In this document: piece after piece, positions 32,423 to 44,400 of the stretch
Layout: every line of letters starts with the position of its first letter
Position numbering within the stretch: position 1 is the first letter of the stretch
DNA from: Owenia fusiformis
Lineage: Eukaryota > Annelida > Polychaeta > Sabellida > Oweniidae
Assembly (NCBI GenBank): GCA_903813345.2
Contig: CAIIXF020000005.1
Span: forward strand, 41,085,394 to 41,149,393
Direction of reading: 5' to 3'
Length of the DNA: 64,000 nt
Position numbers and translations under genes: made by a program
Notes under the pieces: model-generated
What the model was told of the DNA's origin: nothing
Seen by the model: the letters and a program-made list of their open reading frames with translations, nothing else
Database searches by the model: none

Positions 32423-35400
32423 CTATGCCTCATTTAGGGAAGATGTCTGCTGTCTCATGTGCTGCCAATTGTTATCGTAAACTGCTCTTTCCTGCATTGA
32501 CATCTGGGGGGAGACCAATCCTCGCTCGTGTACAACTTTGGCACTGTAATAAAATATTGTTTCACACTTGTTAGATCTATTGTACACAAGATTTAAAATA
32601 CGCTGTACAGTATATGTATGTGGACTATGTGTTAAATTGGGTTCTACAAGAGTAAAATGTTTTTTCATTATATGGTTTACACTTGACTTTCGTGGCATGT
32701 GTTCTGATTAAATATTAAGTACATATTCTTCTTTTATTGAGATTAACTAATTTTGAACATGTGTTCAGCTGGGTGCGATATCTTTTAACTTAAATCTTTA
32801 AACTCTCAACTTAACTTAAATTCCAATTACCAACTGTATTCAAATTCCAACAAGGTTCAGAGTTCTCAACTGTAGCTAACTAAATCGTGTTGCTCCAAGA
32901 CTGAGCGATGTCACTAGAACAACATCATTTAAATCACTCACTTTGGTTTTCTCAGTAGTACACAGTAGATGACTGTTATGATGATACACACAGCTACAAC
33001 CACAGCTAGAGGTATCCCTATGTAAAGACCCATGTTCTGAGGCGCCTGGGGGGAGTTGTCCACAGGGGGTCTCCCTGTCTCTACCTTGTCTGTGGGTGGG
33101 GGATTGCTGGGGGTTGTACTCAGTGTGCTCGTCTCTACTGGACGTTCTCTACATCTTATATCTGAAAATAACCAAAATGTTTTGAAATTATCATAATTTA
33201 GTGGTAATTTTTTGAGTTTTTGTCTCATCTCCTGAATTTGAATTCAATTTTCACTTTCAATTCATTTGGACTTCGTTTAACCCATTTATGTCAAACCATG
33301 CAATGCCATCTATTGCATATCAATTCCATTTAATAAATAAAATGTTTTTGGTGAGCTGAGATCGTATTTTTTCTCTATAATTAATCAAAGTGTCTATTTT
33401 CCGTGTGTTATTTTAATAGCATTGTTGTCCTTATTCAAAACATGACTGCTTTGGCAATAGCATTAAGTCTCCTACCAGTACCTACCATTAGTATTGTGTG
33501 TCCACTCCTCTCTGTTCTGTGCAGGTTCACAAACTGAGCAAGGGTCTTCTCCTTTCTGGGCACCTTTCATATAGCACTGGTTCTCAATGAAACAATGGTT
33601 ATCCTACAAGAAAACAAAGGACAAATTTTATTTGTTTATTACATAAACAATTACAGTGCATCTATTTGAAACGTTTTACAAGTGGGTTGCTATCCATCAA
33701 AGTTTGGTAGTAGACCCAGGGTAGGAGATTTGCATTTGACATAACAACTATACAGTTATAGATGTTTGGCATTTCTGAGGCAAATCTATGAATAAGCAGA
33801 TGTTTTATTAATTTCAATTTTATGTTCACAATTTTATGTTCACAATTGCCACCAAATTCAAGGGTTCAGATATGCCTTGGTACACGTGTCATTCCAAAAT
33901 ACAATATCATTAACACAAAAAGACTGAATAAATGATGGAATAATGCAGAAAAACCGACTATTTCATTATCATGGTTACTAGTACACATAACTGACCCAAT
34001 ATTCAGCAAAATTAAAAGTGAAATTTGACACTTCGAAGATATATAGAGATTATCCTATATGAGGTTCAGGATATTGGGATTATCCCGAGGCCAATATACT
34101 ATATCTGCCCGAGGGCCGTAGGTCCGTAAAGTTTTTACAAACCGGCTCCATGTACCTGTAACGGTTCCAAGTATGGGATAAAAGAAAATATGACCCATCT
34201 GTGAAAATATACCAATTTGGCAATGTTGTCCATTACTTTTGATTTGAATCACCCTTGTAGGAAGAAATATATGCAAGAGTAAGAAATGAGACTATTGTAA
34301 TAAAAGATCAACAAACCTTGAAGGTCCAATCAAGCTTGTTCCTATTGGAGTCACAAAGAATACATTGAACTCTGGGTTGAATTGTTTCACCATTTCTGAA
34401 GCACTCCCCTTCAATGTGACAGCTTTCTTCCACCTGGAAAAGTGGAGAATATAAACAGTGTAGCATAACAAGACACAACATTTTCAAATCAAAGTTCCCC
34501 AAGTGTGAAATTCCCTGGACAAGTGCATTGTTTTTTATTTACAAAAAATTAAGAGACAAATAGCATGTTTGCTGACTGCATGGATATTTCACTCAATTCA
34601 AATTTTCTAACTTTATCCTGACCTTTCTCAGGCTTTTAATGTAAGATATTTCAAAATCTCAAGATCCTGGTCCTGTTGTTTCCTAATAAGGGATAACTCA
34701 CAGCCCCTGATATGGAGGCCCAACACATGAGTAACATACCTGGCTCCAAGCAGTCGTATTTCTAGCTGTGTCACACACAAAGCAAGATTTCTCAGGGTGT
34801 CTCTCTCCAGGGTTATAACATTGCTCATCTATGACACAGATGTCAGTCTGGAAAGGAGCAACAATACTAAAGTAAAAATTAGATTTTTGAATGAATTATC
34901 AGATTGAAAACATACATATTGTTGTAAAACATTTGAAATAAATATCAAATTACCTTCCATCTGCAACTGCCAGTCTCATTACATATGTGACATTTAGAGT
35001 CATACACTGTCAGGAATAACTCCTGTTTGCTGAATGTTATCCTGAAAGACAAGGAATTACATCAGGGGTTTATCCTTAATACACCAACAAGGCAACTAAG
35101 GCATTAACGTGTAAAATGTCACCAATTTGTTACAGACACCAAACATCAAGCACTGAACACCAAACACCAACTGCTGAACACTGTCCACAAAGTTGGAGAC
35201 CATAAAAATATGTAAACACTTGTGGTGGTGACATAAAAATCAGACTAAAACTTGAATAGCTTAGTTTCGAACCTCATTTTCTGTCCACATAATAAGAAAA
35301 TTAATTTACTTTTAGAAATTATATGTGGTACCTGCCAAATGTGTAGTCTTGCCATCACAACGATACAATTCATAAAACATACTCTAATGGTACATATTCC

Positions 35401-38400
35401 ATATTTGGGGCAAAAATGTTTCTCTTATTATAATAGTGTACCATCAGAATTGACCTTTTTGGCCCACCCTGTATATTTATCATCAACCTACTTGTCATTG
35501 CTGACTCTGATGAAGGCCCCATATGGTCCCATACTGCGTCTTATGCCAGGGGTCTGTCTGAAGCCGTCTACTTCTAGGAGGGGGCAGCTGATCAGGTCAT
35601 TTTGCTCATACACACCTGGGAGGTAACTGGTCTCAGCCACACGTTCTATAGCAATAGAGGTCACCTGAATCAAAGATATGTGATTTTAGACCAAATCTGT
35701 GAAAATGCTTATTTTTGGTATATCAATAATGACATATGGAATTATGAAACAAATGTTTTAAATTAAAACATGACAAAATCTGGTAAGTTATTAAAAATGT
35801 TACAAAAATGTAACACCTTGTTACGGATGCTGAACACCAACCAAACACACCAAATGGCAATAGCTGACTGAATGGGTGGCTATTAACAATATACCAGCAA
35901 GGAGCAGAAAAGTTTTGTTTTGTATACCACAAACAATATAAATAATGACTCAGTCATGCAGCTTTATGAAGACTGATAATGATTTTGAAAGTCAAACACA
36001 ACAAACAGATCATTATAGTACACGTATATATATTATTTACCAAAGCATATTCCAGTTGGCAAGTCAGAGTCTCAGCTTCTAGGAAATTCTCACCCGCAAT
36101 TGGGGTTGAGAGACATGGCCGTTGCTGTATGTCACATAGCGCCCTCTGTGGGATGTTGTAGATCTCAGGGGGCTGCGTTGAGTTGACGGAACAATCTAGA
36201 CCTTCGAAACCTTCATTGCATTGGCACTTTCCTATAATGTAACAGGAACATAAACTGAATTTAATTCTTATTATTAATTGTGTCAAAATAATTGGATTGA
36301 TTATAAGCAGACAAGTGTAGTTTTGAGGGCCTAATTTTGATTTGATTTGATGAATTTTTGTCAAAAAATTTTCTACCTTCAAAGCATTTCCCCTGTGTGC
36401 TACACTCCCCAGGGCACAGATTGTCTGTGACATCCTTGGGTGGGGCTACGACACCCTGATTATTTGGTACCCAATTGGTGACATTACGGCTCATGGAGTT
36501 CCCACACTGGGCCTGTAGGTTGGTCAATGCCTCAACTGCCCACTCAGTGTTTGCTGTGATCTAAGAAACATATCATCTCAATACATATTTAACATCAATA
36601 CTTTACATTCAATATAGTTTTTGCACTTCAGTTCTTCTCCCGAGATTAAAATATTTGAGTCTCAACATTATTCTTGAGAGGCTTGGTCAAAATCTCAATG
36701 TTTGTCAAACAAGAAGATTAATTTTAAACTTTATCTATTTGACTCTCATATTGCAAAAATCAACAGTATCACATAACAAATTATCGATAACTTTGATTCT
36801 TTCGGCAAAATAACATTAATTACACCGTTTGAGACACTGATATATTCACTGAACCCCCGACTACTGACATCATCTATATAAAGCACTAATTCACAAAGTC
36901 CACCTACATGTATATCCCCAACACAGTCCTCCAGTGGTGTTTCAGAGTCCACTTCAGGTAGGTCGGCACAAGTAAGATAAGATTGGCTTGTAGTCATGAA
37001 GTCATTACAGAATTGTGCTGCCTTAGCTTCATCCCAGCCTTCCCTCCACTCAGGTGCCTGGAAAGACCCATGATTATTGCACGTTCACAAAAGAACAATT
37101 TAATCATGACAAATGGATCCCATGTAATTGATGATATAAAAATGGCTTTAAAAATTGAATCCAAATCAATAGATGTACATACTGGTGCAACATAGTCAGG
37201 ATCGTACTCAAAGACCAAGTCCTCCTGTTCTGCGTGTTGTACATGGTCATGATATGTTGTACTGCGTTTGGTCTTGCATCTTTCACTCTCTCTGTCAGAG
37301 ATATCAACTCCTATAATAATGTACTTTGATATAAACATATAAATTTATCTATTAATATTTAAAGTATGCTTGACAAATCTCAGATATAAGGAGCTAATCA
37401 TTGCATATATATTTCTAGATTTATAGTTGGATTATTAAAAGATTTATTGCCAAATAAATAATATTTTTTGGTCTTTATTGTAGATGTGTCACCAAAAGTG
37501 AACCAACCATCAGAAAAACTGCTCTTAATCTTAATTTGAAAAATTGATTATGAACTTGATGGGTCTAACCTGAGTCCATACACTGCTTGATCTTTTGGTT
37601 GAAGCCACATTCAACATTATGTTCCCCTCTACGCCTCTCACAGCTACAGTACAAGCGTTTGGGCATAGGATCAAAAGACCGTGGGTTGTATAAACTTTCA
37701 TTTCTGCTCACTCTTTAATACAAGAATTAGTAACAGTCAAGGAGATCATGTTGCATACACAAATACATGTAGCACTCTTCCTGATATAATAGAGATTTCC
37801 AAAATAAAAATTTATCCTTATGGAGGATATCAAAAAAACAGTACATGTATATGCTGTAAAACAATGAAAGAGGCATCATTCATTCCAGGTTAGTATATTG
37901 TTGTATGATTTAAATAAAAAAAAGTATATCAACATTGTTTATATATTTTGTAATTGTTTCAATTGAAGTACTAATCCATATCCATATCTTATAAACAGTG
38001 GACTAAACGATATAGCACATCTGTAATGAGATATTATTGTATAACCCGTTTGTATTCTAGATACTCATGGAAAAATATCTTGCACTATATGTATTTCCCT
38101 AAATGGCAGTCACTATTTGCATGATAACAACGTAATATACAACGTAATGATACAACATAATACAAAATTCCACCCACCTCCATGATACAGAGAATACATC
38201 AGGTCTTTTACTTGGTCTATGTACCACCCCATTCCTGTCAGTCAAGTCATCACTGATGTCATTGTTGAGTATGCCACAGAGGCCTTTAGTGTTACCCCAG
38301 TCAATACTTGAGGGGAAGTAGGCAACATTAACAAAGTTTCCTTTATTTCCAGTTATCTTGACTCTTCCACCATGGGGTAGGTATACCTGAAATATACATT

Positions 38401-41400
38401 AAATATTATCATATGCCAAGGGTATACAGAAACCATATGAATCAATACATTGTGATACTAGTATTCATAAATCTAAATTGAAAAGACTTAAATCTACATT
38501 CATCCCTGAGATTTTACTAACAATGGAGACTGCTAATTCAAAGATCATATATCAAATTCATAAAAAATCCAAAACTAGTTGAAAAAATATTAGGATCATC
38601 AAATTCGAAAAAATTAACGTACTGTGTATTCATTAGCTTTACGGTAAATGTGCAGGGCGCTTTCATCACATCCATTCACTGCAATCCTTGTAGGTCTAAA
38701 ACCTGCATTAGGTCGCCCGGGAATGACCTCAGCCAAGTGGCCTTGACATTTATCCACGATGAAAATATTACCGCCAGCTCTTACGGCCACTCCACAATTA
38801 CATGTGGCACGTGCGCGTCTTCCACATTTCTTGGCAAACATGTTTACTTGTATCGGGAGAGTGGCGTGTTTGTACAAGATGAACTCTCCCTCTATGAAAT
38901 TATCATATTTACTGAAAAAATATATTGTGTTCAGTTAAATAATAAGATAACAATGAAAAAGAGCATTTATCAAGTGAAAGTGAGAACTCATTGTCAACCA
39001 ATAAGAGAACATAGAATAATTTTGTTTTCATTTGATATTTGTTTTTTCAAATTGTGCTAGGGTAGGTGTCCTCATACTTGCTCCAATACATGTGACCAAA
39101 TCACCTATATATCTTTCAGTGGAATGTTGGAACATTTGCAAGTAAAAACTTTCAACTATCTCCTCTGGTAGTTATTACAGATTTTATTAATGATCAAAAA
39201 ATTGAATAACATCTCAAGAGGTCCATATTACATGTATATACTCAGTAATTAGAGTAGTAATTTGAAAATGGATATTTACCGCCCATCAAAGGTGAACATG
39301 TGAGGATCGTTAGTGGACGAACATCTCTTTTTCCTCAATGGTATATCTTTGTCAACAACCGTTACCTAAAAAATATTGCATTTTCATGAAATATTACAGA
39401 CATCCTATACAATTTTCAAACAATAATGTGAATGAAAGGAATTTAGTTATTTCTTGTATATTATTCATATCAAAGATTTCTTCACTTGAAGTTTTCTACT
39501 CTCAGAGTTATCATTTCCCACGGACAACCAGGAAAAGATTAAACCGAATATTTCATGAGGCCAGGTTAATATTGGAATGTAGTCCTGAAATGTAATTATT
39601 AGATTTTATATTGATTCCTTCCCTCTGCCCATCCCCTCCAAAACATAAATAAACAATTATTGATTTTTCATAGAAAAGGTCACTTAATAATAAACTATTA
39701 TATACAATAACATATAAACAAATTGGCCATTTAGACGCCTTTCAATATATTCAATGTTTGCATATATATACAAGCATTCGTATGTACCTTTATATCAGGA
39801 AGCCTATGATTGCTCCAGGCAGGATGGGTCTTGACCTCATCTACATAGAGACGGATTTTGCCGATAAAGTCTCCGTCATATTGGTTATCAATGGTTGCTT
39901 CCACAGGTATCTCCAGCCACTCCTGCCATTTGGAGGGATAAATGTTGAACGTGCACTTGGTCGTCTCAAACACAAGCTGACGATTATCACCATTAGATGG
40001 ACATTTGCCTCTGTGCCGTCTGCAATGTCATGGTTATAAATTATACATGAGAACATAAGGGGTTGTCTCATATGTTCACATTTGTAGAATTTTGATTGAA
40101 ACATTTGATATGACCCCTAATGTGGGAAATGTACAATGAGGGTAATTAATTATGGTATACTGTACTTTATCATTGAATCACTTTGAAACTTCCCCATGGC
40201 GGCTAACTTCTTAAACTGGCTAAAAATTACTGTCTGCTTAAAATTGCATATTTATTTATTTATTTAATACACGTCCCATTCTTAAACCATTTTTAGATCT
40301 CATTTTAAGCCCCATTTCTTTCCAATCAAAATGATGCCATATTAATCCCCTACCCATAGTCAGGTGCTCTAAGCTCAACCATCATAGAACATGCCTCTTC
40401 ACTCCTATTGGATGGACAGAGCAGAGGAACTCTGGGACGGACTCGTATTGTACCACGGCTGGTCTGATCTTCTTCAACTACAATATGAGCTGACTGCTCA
40501 TCAATCTGTAAAATCATATTGATTTTAAAAGATGAAAATGCATAACCAATGTAGTACAATTTATTTTGACCCATCCTGTGGCCTGTACATAGAACATACA
40601 TATGTACATGCACCTGGTATACTGATTTGAGATGAATCTGTACGACAATTTACAGTACAATGCAAGGGGTCAACTAATGTGATTTGGTGTATACTGTATT
40701 ATATATATTTCTTTAATATATATTCTAAAAAAACGTTGTTGATAAAAACAAACAATTTTTTATCTCATTTGATTGTGCTTTATGGATTAAAATTGCTCCT
40801 ACCTCAAATCCAATAGGGAATGGGTCACTAAAGCGTGTTGGGGTGGTGTTACCCGATGACTCATATTTTGCCTGGTAGTGACATGTCAGCTGGAACCAAC
40901 AAGATAAATAATCACAAATTAACTTATATGTGGGCATGTGTGAAGTCTGAAATGATTTAGTTACTTTAGCAAAATTGAACTGACATTTTTTTTCATTTCA
41001 TCACACTTAATAAGATAGTGTTCAGTCCACTCACTCACTGATTACTCTGTTGGAGCTGTATATAATATATTGAAACATATACTTTTCTGTTACGACATTT
41101 TTCTTCAAAAGTCCTACCTTGTTTCCCATGCCTTTGTTCCTCCTAGCTTGGATCCAATCACTCTCCCTCAGTATGGCAGGCATGCTGGACTGTGGCACCC
41201 TCCTTTCCTGGTGGACCAAGTCATCATCCATGTACCTAGAATGAAGAACATGCATCATGATTCACTTAAAAATTAAAATAGTGTAGCTAAAATACCCCCA
41301 TTTTAAAAAGCGTCTAACAGCATGAAATTTCACCATCGACAGACTTCATAAAAACCTTCCCTGAAAATAGAGTCATGATAAAGGCATGAGATGTTCAAAT

Positions 41401-44400
41401 TGACAAGTTCCAATGTCTACTGAAAATAATGTCTGTGACAAAGTCTATTGTTATTGATGTAATTTAGAAACAGATACAGGCACTAAACCCCTTTAACAAA
41501 AAATAATTTGCATCTATGGGAGAAAATTGTATGCACTACTGCCATCTATTTATCAATCAATATAGCAATTTATTTTTTTCTAATTTTTGCAAACACATCT
41601 ACTAAGCTTGTAATTGCAGATGCAACTAATGCCTGTTGGCCACTGGATTAACCTACAATTTCATGACCAACTCATTCAGATATGAATGGGATAGTGGCAG
41701 GTACTATTCATACAAGTATTTAAATGAGTTGCCCATAAAATAGTAAGTTAATCCGGTAGCCGCTAGTTGCATTCGTGAATACAAGCTTAGTCTACCCACA
41801 AGCAATCTAGACAGATTTTATTTATTAAATGTTAAACATCCCTGATTTGATCCCAAGCTCTTTGATTATAACATCTTGGTCAACTTACCATTGCACATCA
41901 AACACTAGCTCATCTTCAACAGGGGTGTCAATATGGCATCTAAACTGTAGCTCTGGACGCTCCCTCCTGCCATTAGTTGTTTCACCTGGTGAAGAAAAAT
42001 GACTTGTTCTTTAAAGGGTTACAAGATATAACTCCCTTTTTTCAATGCTATATCAAGCCCGTAGACAGGGGTGGTATGGGATTATTTGGCACCCTGTATA
42101 AATTGAATTATGCGATAAAAGAGAAATTCAGAAACTATGATTTTCAACAACTTTTTTATATTTAATTCTCACCTATTACATAGTCTACTGTGGGGTCAGC
42201 AGTGACATTGGGAAGCCTTCCTGATCTGCATGGCTCAAAGCCATCATTTGAGCCTGATCCGGGTGGGCATCGTTTCTTCTCACCTGAAATGCAGAAATAT
42301 ACCTCACTAAAAGACAGCAACTCTCCAGGGCAAATCAAACAAACAAAACATTATTTATCAAATCTCTACTCATTTGGATATTACTTATTTTAGAAACAAC
42401 CAGGATGTGGTATAGTTGTACTGTATCCTTTTTGGGATCATCTGATCTGATTTATTAATAGAATTTGTTTTAACTCAGTTTTATATATGGACATCCTAAC
42501 ATACTATGACTTTTTACATTTTAAAACTTTGAAGTGTGCAAAAAATCAAAAATTCCATGGAATTCTATGAGAAGTATGTGAAAATGTTAAATATCTTGAA
42601 AAAGTTGCCTTATTTACCCTGTCACTCTATTGTTTATTCAGCCAAAATTAACTAACCATATTAAGTATTAATCAAGGGAAGCAATCATTAGACTTAATGC
42701 ATAAATCTGCGATTATGGATCATGCAGTCAGAAATAATTGTGTGATCAATTTCAAAGACTACTCGATTCAAGATATATAATAGTGAGCAGATAGGAATAA
42801 ACATTTAATATAAGAGCCTCTCTACATCAGGACACATATCTCAAACATCAACAGGGATAACGGAAACCACAAACTCAACCCACCTTGGGACAAGGTGTTG
42901 CAAATTTAACCAGATAACATCCTTAATCCCCATCCGTTACACCTCCTTAACTGAGCCGTAGCAAAGCGAACTAGTACCCAGTCGCGGATAAGTGCCTGAA
43001 GAGTAGTGAGTAACTTTCAATTAGTATAAATTGTGCACCAGAACTTAAAGTATCCAATTCAAACAGTGATAAAAGTTTAACTGAGGCGCATGATTGTGTG
43101 CCATTCACTTTATAATCACTCAGGCTGGAAGTGGCCTACGTTCTAAAATATGATTTATTTTAGAGTTTTTCTCAACATATCAATGTCAACTGAAACTATA
43201 TCCACTGAGAAATGCTAGTAAATGATGTTAATGATAAATCATATTAAAAATATAGTTTTAGAACATTATATTAGCAAATAACTCTTATTCAATTGTGAAA
43301 TTTTGTTTACTCTACCTAATGTATTTTGTGCCTATTTTGATGTACATTTTTTTTTAACTATAACTTTCAATACTTAATTAATAAAAATAAAACAAGACTT
43401 AATTTTAGCCCTACTTAATTATTTTTTGGTAATTATTGCATTGTGCACATATTATCTAGCTGACTTCAATATGCTGAAAAAACAAACGCAATATTCAGAC
43501 AAAACTAACTACGTCAAACATCAATTTTCTCCTCTCATTTAATTTTTATTAATTAAATATATTCAAAATCAATGCTATACAGGAACACAAATGTGTACAA
43601 AATGTTCCCACCAAATGATCCCGTCAAATGGTTATCCTGAAAATGATTAGAGAAGACCTTGACGACACAATATGAGGACAGAAAATTCAAAATGGCCACC
43701 TTAAATTTATTCAGAATGCCTAAAAATTAGTCAGTTCTAGATTTTCATACTTAAACCACCCCTGAAAATTTGAAATTGATCCGTCAAACAGTTAACCAGA
43801 AAACATGTAAACAAGACTTTACAGACAGATTTTAGGATGGAAAATCCAAAATGGCTGCCTTGACATTAACCCAGAATGTCAAAAAAACTAATCAGTTCGA
43901 GATTTTCATACTAAGAATCATCCCTGAAAATTTGAAATTGATCTAACTAACAGTTCATATGAAAACATGTAAACTAGACTTTACAGACAAGATTTTAGGA
44001 CAGAAAATCCAAAATGGCTGCCTTGACATTTACCCAGAATGCCAAAAAACTAATCAAATTTAGATTTTCATACTAAGAACCATTCCTGAAAATTCGAAAT
44101 TGATCTACCAAACGGTTCACCTAAAAACGCATAGACAAGACTTTACAGACAAGATTTTAGGACTGAAAAATCCAAAATGGCTGACAATAAAAAAGTGATT
44201 ATAAGTTTTTAAATTTATGACATATAACTACTATTAACAATAAGATAGGCATTTACAACAAAGTACACCTGAAATTATTTATGAAGCTACTAAATAGTTA
44301 AAGTATGAAAACTCAAAAACACCATTCAATATGATAAAAAGTATTATCGCGCGTTAACTTTTTAAAGACATTGAAAATGGCTGACATGACTGAGCTAACA

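Noticed and set aside
36740-36907. Continuation of the VWDE-like exon 36908-37057 past its donor
   Set aside because: The open frame runs on, but splicing at GTAGGT keeps phase with the next exon and the total length divisible by three.
43577-44200. CRISPR-like regular repeat array
   Set aside because: Units of 161 bp are contiguous with no unique spacers, in a eukaryotic intron.
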